A stretch of 10,241 bases of DNA from Methanimicrococcus sp. (GCA_009783635.1 WRDC01000053.1:1-10241); one strand, 5' to 3'; counted from the first letter of the stretch, positions 1 to 7,757 are shown. A program made the numbers and translations. The notes: generated by a model not told the origin, from the sequence alone.

Positions 1-333
1 CTGGCGCACCCCGAATGCCGGCCCGAAGTTTTAAAGTCGGCCGACGGCATTTTCAGCACGGCCGGCATTATTAAATACGCGGCGGCTTCCGGCCAAAAAG
101 AATTTTTAATCGGCACTGAGCGGGAAATGATTCACAAACTTCAAAAAGACAGCCCGGAAAAATCTTTTTATCCGGTGTCCGAATACGCTTACTGCGCCAA
201 CATGAAAATGGCGACGTTGCCTTCGATTTTGAGGGCGCTTGAAACGGAGACGGTTGTCGTCACTGTTCCCGAAGAGGTCCGCATCAGAGCGAAAAAATCT
301 CTTGACAGAATGCTGGCTGCCGTTCCGAAATAA
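1..333 (+). CDS. nadA: Quinolinate synthase NadA, C-terminal part (5' end outside window)
   Basis: NadA condenses iminoaspartate with dihydroxyacetone phosphate to give quinolinate, the precursor of NAD; it is a cytoplasmic [4Fe-4S] enzyme. The open frame enters from the left edge with no start and ends at TAA 331-333, leaving 110 residues. Two of the three family cluster-ligand cysteines are visible: the one in HPECRPEV (window codon 6) and the one in CANMKM (codon 65). The stretch between them (STAGIIKYAAAS, then EFLIGTE) is typical NadA third-domain sequence. The family usually has CANMKMN; here the last residue is Ala, a mild variation. The end of the protein (a basic helix ending RMLAAVPK) is where NadA proteins normally stop, so the 3' end is intact. 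ubiA starts 43 nt downstream on the same strand with no clear terminator between, so co-transcription is possible. Confidence 0.93.
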   Translation: MAHPECRPEVLKSADGIFSTAGIIKYAAASGQKEFLIGTEREMIHKLQKDSPEKSFYPVSEYAYCANMKMATLPSILRALETETVVVTVPEEVRIRAKKSLDRMLAAVPK

Positions 334-376
334 ATATGACCGATAAACAGACATTACCATATACGGATGAAAAAGA

Positions 377-1246
377 ATGAATCTCCTTCAAAAGATTTCG
401 GTTTATTTTGAATTTATGAGATACAAAAACTGCATGATGGCAGGCGCGTCTTCCGTTATCGGTACTTTAATTGCGGCTTCCATTCTCACTTATCCGATGG
501 GCGGTGATTTATTTTTTAATGTTTCTCGTCTGTGCTACATCTTTTCGATGGTTTTTTTAGCGACGGGCGCCGGCAATATGCTGAATGATTATTATGACAT
601 CGGCATCGACCGCGTCAATAAGCCCAACCGGCCGCTTCCTTCAGGAAGGATTAAAATGAAAACGGCCGTTTACTTGACAATCATCTGCTTTGCCGCCGCG
701 TTTTTAATCGCTTTTCTGATCCATCCGGTTTCTGGTATTATCGGATTCATTAATATTTTCATTTTGATTTGGTATGCTAAGACATTGAAAAGAACAATTC
801 TCATCGGCAATCTGTCGATTGCTTATCTGACCGGCTCGACTTTCCTGTTCGGTGCCTCTTTCTTCGGTACCGATGGGATCATTGTCATGCTGCCGCTGGC
901 GCTTTTGGCATTTTTGGCAACGGCCGCCCGCGAAATTGTCAAAGACATCGAAGACATTAAAGGGGACGCCGAAGACGGCGCGGTGACGTTTCCAATCAAA
1001 TACGGAGAAAAACCGGCCGCTTATCTGGCGGCAGCGTTTGGTTTTCTGGCAGTCATTCTCAGCCCGCTGCCTTATTTCATGGATATTATGACAAAAACGT
1101 ATTTCATTGTCCTCATTTTTGGCATTTTCGCTTTCCTCTATGCGATTTATGCTTTGCTGGGAAAGAAAAACTATGCCGGATCATCCAAATTTTTCAAAAT
1201 CGCAATGTTTGCGGCGCTGGCGGCATTTGTCGCAGGCCTCTTTTAA
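377..1246 (+). CDS. ubiA: UbiA-family prenyltransferase, probable (S)-2,3-di-O-geranylgeranylglyceryl phosphate synthase
   Basis: Predicted integral membrane enzyme that adds the second geranylgeranyl chain to geranylgeranylglyceryl phosphate, building the archaeal ether-lipid core. The 289 residues form about eight to nine hydrophobic segments. Both Asp-rich diphosphate/Mg2+ sites of the UbiA family are present: N70-D71-x-x-D74-x-x-x-D78 (NDYYDIGID, followed by RVNKPNRPLPSG) and D190-x-x-D193-x-x-x-D197 (DIEDIKGD). The cytosolic loop motif WYAKTLKR is also there. Length is normal for archaeal members. The chosen ATG at 377 has only a weak upstream purine stretch (GGATGA, 365-370), but it places the first membrane helix at the usual distance. 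The family also contains menaquinone and heme-O prenyltransferases; the ether-lipid assignment rests on resemblance to archaeal members and on genome type, so substrate is less certain than fold. Confidence 0.88.
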   Translation: MNLLQKISVYFEFMRYKNCMMAGASSVIGTLIAASILTYPMGGDLFFNVSRLCYIFSMVFLATGAGNMLNDYYDIGIDRVNKPNRPLPSGRIKMKTAVYLTIICFAAAFLIAFLIHPVSGIIGFINIFILIWYAKTLKRTILIGNLSIAYLTGSTFLFGASFFGTDGIIVMLPLALLAFLATAAREIVKDIEDIKGDAEDGAVTFPIKYGEKPAAYLAAAFGFLAVILSPLPYFMDIMTKTYFIVLIFGIFAFLYAIYALLGKKNYAGSSKFFKIAMFAALAAFVAGLF

Positions 1247-1292
1247 AAAAAATATCCGTCAAAAGTTTTTGAATTTGTCATGATAGCCCGTC

Positions 1293-1322
1293 GGTTGATT
1301 AATTTTATCAAAACCTTTTTTT
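1293..1322 (+). terminator. Hairpin plus T7 tract downstream of ubiA
   Basis: The bases GGTTGAT (1293-1299) can pair with ATC..AACC (1307-1315) across an AT-rich loop, with a two-base bulge. The 3' arm is followed directly by seven Ts (1316-1322). Archaeal transcription ends mainly at oligo-T tracts, so the T run alone could stop transcription from ubiA; the hairpin is short and may be incidental. Confidence 0.4.
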
Positions 1323-1332
1323 AACCCATCCG

Positions 1333-1340
1333 TTATATTA
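1333..1340 (+). promoter_or_regulatory. Candidate TATA box for iorAB
   Basis: The octamer TTATATTA lies downstream of the ubiA T-tract and is the best TATA-like element in the 1247-1474 gap. Initiation about 25 nt downstream would fall near 1362-1366 and give a leader of about 110 nt before the iorA ATG at 1475. The other A/T-rich candidate (around 1451-1459) is too close to the start codon: a transcript beginning there would lack the GGAG ribosome-binding site at 1465-1468. Confidence 0.4.
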
Positions 1341-1352
1341 TGGCTTTAATTC

Positions 1353-1360
1353 TGACGTCA
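1353..1360. promoter_or_regulatory. Perfect 8-bp palindrome TGACGTCA, possible operator
   Basis: TGACGTCA is a perfect dyad lying between the candidate TATA box (1333-1340) and the predicted iorAB transcription start, a usual place for a repressor site in archaea. The TGAC half-site recurs in the repeats just downstream. An 8-bp palindrome can occur by chance, and no matching regulator is visible in the window. Confidence 0.25.
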
Positions 1361-1390
1361 TGATTTTGGTTCGTTTACCTTTCATGATCT

Positions 1391-1439
1391 TGATGACTTT
1401 GATGACTTTCATGACTTTGATTTGACTTTGATTTGACTT
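1391..1439. repeat. Short tandem repeats (9-bp and 11-bp units ending TGACTT) in the iorA leader region
   Basis: Five head-to-tail units are visible: TGATGACTT at 1391-1399 and 1400-1408, TCATGACTT at 1409-1417, then TGATTTGACTT at 1418-1428 and 1429-1439. The common part is TGACTT. The block sits 35 bp before the iorA start codon. It would lie inside the 5' leader if the TATA box at 1333 is used. It may be simple slippage or a set of binding sites; no function can be read from the sequence. Confidence 0.75.
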
Positions 1440-1474
1440 TCAGATTTTTGTAAAATAAACAATCGGAGTTTTCT

Positions 1475-3304
1475 ATGACAAAAGAGTATATGCTTGGAAA
1501 CGTCGCCATTGCCCGCGGCGTTATGGAATCCGGTGCCGGCATGGTTTCAGGCTATCCGGGAACGCCGTCTTCCGAAATAATAGATAATTTAAGGGCGCAA
1601 AAAGACCTCGGCTTTTACGTGGAATGGTCGGTCAACGAAAAGGTTGCCGTTGAAGTGGCCATCGGCGCCGCCTTTGCGGGCATCCGCGCGTTTGTGACCA
1701 TGAAACACGTTGGCCTGAATGTCGCCGCCGACCCGCTCATGACAGTCAGTTACGCCGGCACAAAAGGCGGATTGATTATTCTGGCCGCCGACGACCCGTC
1801 TTTACATTCCTCTCAAAACGAGCAGGATACCCGCCGTTACGCGCAGTTTGCTCAAATTCCATGCTTTGACCCGGCAACGATTCAGGATGCTAAGGATGTC
1901 GTTTCGTTCGCGTTTGATTTTTCCGAACGGTTTGAAACGCCCGTCATTATCCGGTCAACGACCCGCATCAGTCACGGCAAATCCAGCGTTGAGCTTGGTG
2001 AGCTGAAACCGAGTACAAATGTCGCCGATTTCCAAAAAGACCCGAGCCGTATGGTGATGATGCCGAACTTCGCGCGCGGCCGTCACGGCGTCATTCTCGG
2101 AAAACAAAAAGAAATGATGGAAGCGCTTGAAGAATCGTCATGGAACGTTTTGGAAAAATGTGAAGGCTCCCGCATCGGTATTATCTCATCGGGCATCGCT
2201 TCCGTTTACGCGAAAGAAGCCCTCCACGCGCTCGGCATTAAAGCCTCTTTCCTTAAAATTACTGCTTATCCGATGCCGGATAATTTAATTATCGAGATGT
2301 TGAATCACTGTGACAAAATTTTGGTCATCGAAGAATTGGAACCAATCGTAGAAGACCACGTTCGAATTTTGGCTCAGCAGAATCAATCGGCGACCGTCAT
2401 CATCGGCAAAAATCCGGTCCCCCGCGTCTTTGAACTGAACTTTGAAATCTGCCGCCGTGTCATGATCGATGTTTTAAAAGACCACTGTGTCGTCTCCGCG
2501 GTCGAAAAGGCAGCGCCTCCAAAGCCGCTCCCGCCGGAAATCACAGACATTGTCCTCCCGCCGCGGCCGCCGGCGCTTTGTGTCGGCTGTTCCCACCGCT
2601 CCGCTTTTCAAGTGATTAAAGAAGTGTTCGGGAAAAACGCCATTTTCCCAAGCGATATCGGCTGTTATACGCTCGGTATCCACAGCGGTGTTGTTGACAC
2701 AACGATTTGTATGGGCGCCAGCATCAGTATGGCGTCAGGCATTACGCATTCCGGCGAGAAGAAAGCCGTCTGCTGTACCATCGGCGACTCGACTTTCCTT
2801 CATACCGGCGTCAATTCACTCATGAATGCCGTTTACAATAATTCCAAAATGACGGTGGCCATTCTTGATAACCGCATCACGGCGATGACCGGCCACCAGC
2901 CGAACCCGAACACGGGGCAAACGGCGGTCGGCGTCGAGTCGATTCCGGTTTCTTTGGCGGATGTCTGCGCCGCTCTCGGCGCTTCGTTCATCCGCGTGGT
3001 TGACGCTTACGATTATGAAGCTTTGAAAACCGCTTTCCGCGATGCTAAAAACTTTGACGGCGTTTCCGTTGTCATTGTCCAACAGGCTTGCGCGATTGTC
3101 GCCCGGAAATTGGGCGTTAAGAATAACCCGTATGCCGTTATCACCAAAAATTGTAAAGGCTGCCGCAAATGCATTAACTTCGGCTGCCCCGCAACGGAAT
3201 TCAATAAGGAGACGGCCGTTTCGTTTATCAATTCCCAGTGTATCGGCTGTGGGGTCTGTGCTCAAATATGTCCGTTTGACGCCATTGCGGAGGTGAAAAA
3301 ATGA
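1475..3304 (+). CDS. iorA: Indolepyruvate:ferredoxin oxidoreductase, alpha subunit
   Basis: IorA and IorB oxidatively decarboxylate aryl pyruvates (from transamination of Trp, Phe, Tyr) to aryl-acetyl-CoA, reducing ferredoxin; in anaerobes the enzyme can also run in reverse. The 609-residue chain has the normal order. It starts with a pyruvate-oxidoreductase domain (GYPGTPSSEI near residue 28). The thiamine-diphosphate domain carries the GDS...LDN motif (residues 437-466), with GDSTFLHTGVNSLMNA within it. A C-terminal 2x[4Fe-4S] ferredoxin domain follows: CxxCxxCx4C at C560/563/566/571 and CxxCxxCx3CP at C589/592/595/599. All eight ligands are present. The ATG at 1475 is supported by GGAG at 1465-1468, six bases upstream. 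The stop codon overlaps the iorB start (ATGA), so the two subunits are translationally coupled. Confidence 0.95.
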   Translation: MTKEYMLGNVAIARGVMESGAGMVSGYPGTPSSEIIDNLRAQKDLGFYVEWSVNEKVAVEVAIGAAFAGIRAFVTMKHVGLNVAADPLMTVSYAGTKGGLIILAADDPSLHSSQNEQDTRRYAQFAQIPCFDPATIQDAKDVVSFAFDFSERFETPVIIRSTTRISHGKSSVELGELKPSTNVADFQKDPSRMVMMPNFARGRHGVILGKQKEMMEALEESSWNVLEKCEGSRIGIISSGIASVYAKEALHALGIKASFLKITAYPMPDNLIIEMLNHCDKILVIEELEPIVEDHVRILAQQNQSATVIIGKNPVPRVFELNFEICRRVMIDVLKDHCVVSAVEKAAPPKPLPPEITDIVLPPRPPALCVGCSHRSAFQVIKEVFGKNAIFPSDIGCYTLGIHSGVVDTTICMGASISMASGITHSGEKKAVCCTIGDSTFLHTGVNSLMNAVYNNSKMTVAILDNRITAMTGHQPNPNTGQTAVGVESIPVSLADVCAALGASFIRVVDAYDYEALKTAFRDAKNFDGVSVVIVQQACAIVARKLGVKNNPYAVITKNCKGCRKCINFGCPATEFNKETAVSFINSQCIGCGVCAQICPFDAIAEVKK

Positions 3305-3942
3305 GTCTGATTCCTATGGATAAAGACGGTTTTGGCGCTGTTCCGAATTCCGGCAAGACCGATGTGAAATACGATGTCGTTATCTGCGGCGTCGGCGGCC
3401 AGGGCGCGATTTTGGCGTCCGATATTCTCGGGCGGGCGGCCGTTGCCGAAGGCCGCGCCATTCAGGCGGCAGAAACGCACGGCATGGCTCAGCGCGGCGG
3501 TTCCGTTGAAAATCATGTGCGCATCGGCAGCGCTTACGGCTCCCTCATTCCGCCCGGAAGCGCCGACCTTATGATTGCTCTTGAACCCGTTGAAGCCGTC
3601 CGCTACGCCCGTCTTATGAAAGAAGGCGGCGTTATCATCGTCAACACCGAACCCGTTTATCCGTTCACCGTCACAACCGGAAAAGCCGAATATCCCGGCC
3701 TTTCTCAAATGCTTGAGGCGCTTTCCAAAGTCTTTGACGTTCAAGCCTTCAACGCAACGGACGTTGCCGCTCAGACCGGCAACCGCCAAGCGACAAACGT
3801 GGTCATGATCGGCGCCGCTTCACATTATATTCCGCTGCAAAAGCAGACTTTTATCGATTGTATCCGGGTCTTGGTACCTCCAGAATTCTTGGATATCAAT
3901 CTGGCAGCCTTTGAAGCGGGCCTCAAAAGCATTCGGAAATGA
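3301..3942 (+). CDS. iorB: Indolepyruvate:ferredoxin oxidoreductase, beta subunit
   Basis: Small subunit of the IorAB complex, belonging to the gamma-type domain of 2-oxoacid:ferredoxin oxidoreductases. The glycine-rich GVGGQG (residues 30-35) and the following AETHGMAQRGGSVENHVRIG segment are characteristic, and 213 residues is a normal length. The start at 3301 overlaps the iorA stop by four bases and has a very strong ribosome-binding site, GGAGGTG at 3289-3295, five bases before the ATG and inside the last iorA codons. This start leaves about 23 residues ahead of the domain. A second Met at residue 6 exists, but the strong site favours the first. The last codons form the left arm of a terminator hairpin. 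Confidence 0.94.
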   Translation: MSLIPMDKDGFGAVPNSGKTDVKYDVVICGVGGQGAILASDILGRAAVAEGRAIQAAETHGMAQRGGSVENHVRIGSAYGSLIPPGSADLMIALEPVEAVRYARLMKEGGVIIVNTEPVYPFTVTTGKAEYPGLSQMLEALSKVFDVQAFNATDVAAQTGNRQATNVVMIGAASHYIPLQKQTFIDCIRVLVPPEFLDINLAAFEAGLKSIRK

Positions 3943-3963
3943 ATGCTTTTGTTTCTTTTTTTT
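3925..3963 (+). terminator. iorAB terminator: perfect 10-bp hairpin over the iorB stop codon, then a T tract
   Basis: AAAAGCATTC (3925-3934) and GAATGCTTTT (3941-3950) are perfect inverted repeats around the 6-base loop GGAAAT. They are followed by GTTTC and eight Ts (3956-3963). The iorB stop codon (3940-3942) lies at the loop/stem junction. The layout is that of an intrinsic terminator; in archaea the T run is the main signal. Read on the opposite strand, the same hairpin is followed by four Ts only, so it would be a weak stop for transcripts from polC. Confidence 0.65.
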
Positions 3964-4002
3964 CAGAAAACAATAAATTTGTGTTTGAATCCTTCATCTT
4001 CG

Positions 4003-4149
4003 TTTTTATCCTTTATTTTGCGGTTTTTGTCCCTCATCTTGCCGTTTTTATCCTTTATTTTTGGGGTTTTGTCCCTCATCTTGCCGTTTTTATCCTTTAT
4101 TTTTGGGGTTTTGTCCCTCATCTTGCCGTTTTTATCCTTCAACGTTCCG
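4003..4149. repeat. Minisatellite of 21-bp units arranged as 42-bp dimers, between convergent genes
   Basis: Seven consecutive 21-bp units lie at 4003-4023, 4024-4044, 4045-4065, 4066-4086, 4087-4107, 4108-4128 and 4129-4149. Two unit types alternate: one with TTTTTATCCTTTATTTT, the other with TTTTGTCCCTCATCTTGCCG. The dimers at 4045-4086 and 4087-4128 are identical over 42 bp; the outer units are diverged, which suggests the centre is the youngest duplication. Weak traces continue on both sides (near 3988-4002 and 4150-4170). The array fills the gap between the iorB and polC stop codons. On the + strand the units supply repeated T4-T5 runs and could back up termination of iorAB. Confidence 0.92.
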
Positions 4150-4163
4150 TTTTTCACTCATTT

Positions 4164-7100
4164 TCACATAAAGTCCGAGAGGGATGTTTTCTTGATCTTT
4201 TGATTTTCAAACGTATCCCGTATCTCTTTTTCCAGCAACTCTATTCTTTCCCGCGTATATGTTGACACGCCGTATTTGACCGCGACTTCTTTGGAGACTT
4301 CGACATATTTCCGGACGGCGCCTTCATGGACGGTCAAAACAATGTTGCCGCCGTTGCATTTCGGGCATGTGCCGGAAAGCGGCGGCCGCCGGTATTTCGC
4401 ATCACATTTGATACATCGGAAAGTTTGTTTTGAAAAAGCGCGCAGGTTGCCCATAATGTCGGGCAGGAAGTGTGTTCTTAAAACCAGTTCCGCAACATCC
4501 GTTTCATCAACGGCGCGGATTTTTTCAGCCAGCCGGAGCTGCGCCTCCATTTTTTCCGTCATCGTCTCAAGCGTTTTGTAGGCCGAGAAATCCGGACCTT
4601 TTGCGATATTTTCCGTGTCGTGCGTAAACATGAAATTTTCATACTGATTGGGCGTTTTCAGGCGGGAGCTGACCAAATCCATGATTTCCGAAATCTCCAC
4701 CGGATTTCTGTATTCTTCCGTTGCCAAATAAAACGCGTGCGGATAGTGAGCGCACATGTCGATGTTATGCGCTTCTTTATCGATTTCGTTCGGATCGATC
4801 CGGGTTGTTAAAACAAGCGTGGCATCCATCTGCCCGCCGCGTTTGTCCGGCAGGTACTCGCGTGAAAAGTTCAGCATACAGTCCAAAAGCAGCATCACGC
4901 AGTCCTCGTCACCGTCACAGTTGCGGCGTTTGGAAGCATGGAAATACGGATGCGCATAGCCGACAGACGCTTTGGTATAACCGATCAGGCGGCCTAAAAC
5001 GCCCGCGGACGTATGCGGCGCAAGGCCGATGACCATCACGCCGATCAAATCTTTTCGGGTTTTGCAGTTGTAATACGGCTCTGAACCGTAATAGCGGACG
5101 AGCAGATCATCCACATACCGCGTTGTTTTCAACAAATAATCCATGCAGTCTTCCGAAACGACAAGATCCTGAACGAACAGGCAAACCGTCTGGTCATCGC
5201 TGACCAAATCTTTACCGTGAATGTCTTTTCGGTAGCCCAGGTCTCTTAAATCTTTCGCCGTAACGCCGAGCTCATCGGCGCGGATGTGCGTCAGCGGAAT
5301 GTCGGACATATCGTAGCGGACCGTTCCGTCTTTGAAAATATAAACCTCATGAAGCGCTCTCAGAATCCCTTTTTCCAACGGCTCGGGCGTCTTTGATCGG
5401 CTCATCAGTTCTTTGACGCCTTTAATCAAATCGAAATTGTCGCGAACGCCGAGTCTTTCAATGGCTTCTTTATAGACTGAGCGGAATTCTATTGCTTTTT
5501 TGCGGCCGCCAACCGTCTCTTTTTCACATTTCGGACAGACCGAGTCCGGCGTTTCAATACCGCAGCGCGGGCAAAACAGCCGCTCCTGCGTGTATTCGCC
5601 GCAGCCGCAGCGCCATTTATGCGTTTCCCGCCCGCAGCGGGGACAGACGCGCATACCGATTTTAATCTCAAATTTGCCGGTGACGGCGTTCATATCTTCG
5701 CGGTATTCCGAAGCGTCAATGAGATTTCGTGTTTTTCCGCCGTGTTCACCGATCGGGAACAGGACCTGCGCGGCCGGCGACATTTTTCGCATCGCCGATT
5801 TTTCGGGGCGTCCCATACGGGCACCGATTCGCGACGGCGCTCTGGGTTTCACCGTCATGCCCGATACTTGACAAACAGCTTGAACGGTCATTTCAACGCT
5901 TTCGGCTTTCAAAGTTTTCAAATCCCAAGACTTTTGGATCCGGCCGCCTTCTTCGGTCAGGCCGAAAGATTTCAAAACATGACGGTACGGAGTGATTAAA
6001 ATTGATTTTTCACCGCTCGGGTCCGTTCGGACAATATGGCGCAGAAGAATGTTTTCAAAGAGCGTTTTCATTCCGGTTTCAACGGCTTTGCCGCAGGGCA
6101 GCGCCAAATATTCCTTTTCGGGAGGATTTTGTTTTTCTTCCTCATCCGCCGCCGGGTTTTCGGTATCGGTGTATTTTAAAATCCGGCCGTTTCCGGCAAT
6201 GAAGTCCGCCAGATTTTCGAAATCCTCAATGTACAAATCATGCCAAAGATAGTTGTAATCGGGATGAAGCGGGATGCCGTGTGAAGCGTACAAAAGAGCT
6301 TCGTCTTCCGAAATATGTTTTAATTTATCAGGCGCCGCCGGGTCTGCAAATTTTGAAAAGTCGGCGCTTGCTTTTTCTTTGACGCCGGCATACCCTTTCT
6401 CATAATCGTAAATCCACCATTCAAAACAGTAAGGCGACGGCATCAGAATGTGGTTGTTTTCCAAAAAATCGCCGTAATTGAACAAAATTTCGCCGATATC
6501 GATAATGAATTCAATGTCGCTTTTAATTTTCAGAGCGGTTTTTTCATCGTCGGCGCGAAGGACGTCGCCGTTTTTCAAACGGACGGTCGGGCCTTCAATC
6601 GAATCGACAGACGCCATTCCCGCCGCTTTACCGGGGCGTTCGACTTTTAATTGCGTCCCGTTTGTAATGAAATCGTCCAAAATGTACATCGTCGCCGGAT
6701 TGATTCCGGCGGCGGCAAAAGATGTTGTTCGGGACCGGCCGTACCTGAGACGAAAACCGCCTTCCCGGGACGGGTGTGAAAAAAGAGGCCGCCCCGCAAT
6801 CAAATCTTGAATGTATTTGTTTTTCGGTTTAACTTTCACATTTTCGGATTTCGTTTTTCCGGCCGCTGCAGGTCCGTCTCCTTCCGCGCTGTCTCCCGTT
6901 TTCGTTCCGGCAATGAGCGTGTCCAAAAATTCCCAGCCGTCCATTTTCAGGTTATTGACGTGTTTTTTGACTTTCGGCGCTTTGAGAATCATGCCTTCGG
7001 CAATTACAAGCGCCATACCGCCTCTTAAACGGTTCCCGGGGATTTCGGGCAGATTTCTGTACCCTTCCACTTCCGCGTCTTCCGTCGCGTCGCCGTCAAC

Positions 7101-7757
7101 GCAGACGGGGCAATTTTCCACAATCAAACGGATTTCATCATCCGTTGGCGAATATTGAAGGGAGGCGGTTCTCTTGTAAATCCGGATTTCTTCGGCATAC
7201 CGCTCCACCAGCTCTTTCCGCGGTTTGAAACGGTCCAGACCGATACTGCGGCGGACATAGTCGCCGACCAAAACAGAAAGCGCTTGGGCTGTTCCGCCGG
7301 CGCTTCTGATCGGACCGGAATAGTAAATCCTCAAGTATTCCGTCCCGTCATTGTTTTTATCGATCCGGATTTCGGCAATGCCTTCAATCGGCGCGGCCAC
7401 CACGCCTTCCGTGAGAACGGCCATTGAAACGCGAATGGCGGCGTCAACGGCGGCTTGTTTGCTTGTAAAATTGCCGACTTTGCCCTCGGCAATTTCCCTG
7501 CCGATTAAAAGCGCGGCTTCTTCACGGTTTTTGCCTTCTTCTTCCATCTCGCGCAGACGCTGCGCGACGCCTTTGACGCCGATTAAATTTTCAACGCGGT
7601 CCGCCAAGTCTTTGGCCAGCGGGATTTCAACATAAGGGCGCGGGTCTTCTCCTTTGGAACGGGCTGTATTCGCGATTTCCATTTCTTTGTGCAGTTTTTC
7701 TTCCAAGCGGGCGAAATATTCCTGCATGGCTTCGCTTTGAGCCGGTTTTTTTTCCAT
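4164..7757 (-). CDS. polC: Archaeal DNA polymerase D, large catalytic subunit DP2
   Basis: DP2 is the polymerizing subunit of the heterodimeric D-family replicative polymerase; its partner DP1, the 3'-5' exonuclease, is not in this window. The chain is 1197 residues, a normal length for an intein-free DP2. The N-terminus shows the expected family sequence (EIPLAKDLADRVENLIG, near residue 48). A cysteine-rich block at C705-C744 holds several CxxC pairs. The catalytic motif NCDGDEDC spans residues 946-953, with D948 and D950 matching the two metal-binding aspartates known from Pyrococcus DP2. A C-terminal zinc site is formed by C1115/C1118/C1131/C1134. The last residues, KKTSLSDFM, resemble a PCNA-binding box. 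The ATG at 7757 has no strong ribosome-binding site. The gene lies 35 nt after the small membrane ORF on the same strand, so it probably belongs to the sua5 operon. Confidence 0.96.
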   Translation of the reverse strand: MEKKPAQSEAMQEYFARLEEKLHKEMEIANTARSKGEDPRPYVEIPLAKDLADRVENLIGVKGVAQRLREMEEEGKNREEAALLIGREIAEGKVGNFTSKQAAVDAAIRVSMAVLTEGVVAAPIEGIAEIRIDKNNDGTEYLRIYYSGPIRSAGGTAQALSVLVGDYVRRSIGLDRFKPRKELVERYAEEIRIYKRTASLQYSPTDDEIRLIVENCPVCVDGDATEDAEVEGYRNLPEIPGNRLRGGMALVIAEGMILKAPKVKKHVNNLKMDGWEFLDTLIAGTKTGDSAEGDGPAAAGKTKSENVKVKPKNKYIQDLIAGRPLFSHPSREGGFRLRYGRSRTTSFAAAGINPATMYILDDFITNGTQLKVERPGKAAGMASVDSIEGPTVRLKNGDVLRADDEKTALKIKSDIEFIIDIGEILFNYGDFLENNHILMPSPYCFEWWIYDYEKGYAGVKEKASADFSKFADPAAPDKLKHISEDEALLYASHGIPLHPDYNYLWHDLYIEDFENLADFIAGNGRILKYTDTENPAADEEEKQNPPEKEYLALPCGKAVETGMKTLFENILLRHIVRTDPSGEKSILITPYRHVLKSFGLTEEGGRIQKSWDLKTLKAESVEMTVQAVCQVSGMTVKPRAPSRIGARMGRPEKSAMRKMSPAAQVLFPIGEHGGKTRNLIDASEYREDMNAVTGKFEIKIGMRVCPRCGRETHKWRCGCGEYTQERLFCPRCGIETPDSVCPKCEKETVGGRKKAIEFRSVYKEAIERLGVRDNFDLIKGVKELMSRSKTPEPLEKGILRALHEVYIFKDGTVRYDMSDIPLTHIRADELGVTAKDLRDLGYRKDIHGKDLVSDDQTVCLFVQDLVVSEDCMDYLLKTTRYVDDLLVRYYGSEPYYNCKTRKDLIGVMVIGLAPHTSAGVLGRLIGYTKASVGYAHPYFHASKRRNCDGDEDCVMLLLDCMLNFSREYLPDKRGGQMDATLVLTTRIDPNEIDKEAHNIDMCAHYPHAFYLATEEYRNPVEISEIMDLVSSRLKTPNQYENFMFTHDTENIAKGPDFSAYKTLETMTEKMEAQLRLAEKIRAVDETDVAELVLRTHFLPDIMGNLRAFSKQTFRCIKCDAKYRRPPLSGTCPKCNGGNIVLTVHEGAVRKYVEVSKEVAVKYGVSTYTRERIELLEKEIRDTFENQKIKKTSLSDFM

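Noticed and set aside
2474..3789. Antisense open frames opposite iorA and iorB, up to 175 residues
   Set aside because: They lie opposite well-identified genes, have no start signals and look like codon-bias shadows.
3939..4265. 108-residue + strand ORF and the overlapping 86-residue ORF over the minisatellite
   Set aside because: They are hydrophobic repeat translations (FVPHLAVFILYFWG) produced by units that are multiples of three bases; the longer one also runs into the antisense of polC and neither has a ribosome-binding site.
4898..4922. Possible intein at the DP2 active-site motif
   Set aside because: NCDGDEDC is uninterrupted. This is a known intein insertion site in other archaea, but it is empty here.
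4276..7635. Many open frames on the + strand opposite polC
   Set aside because: They are antisense shadows of a strongly conserved 1197-residue gene, mutually overlapping, rich in Arg/Ser/Phe and without recognisable domains.
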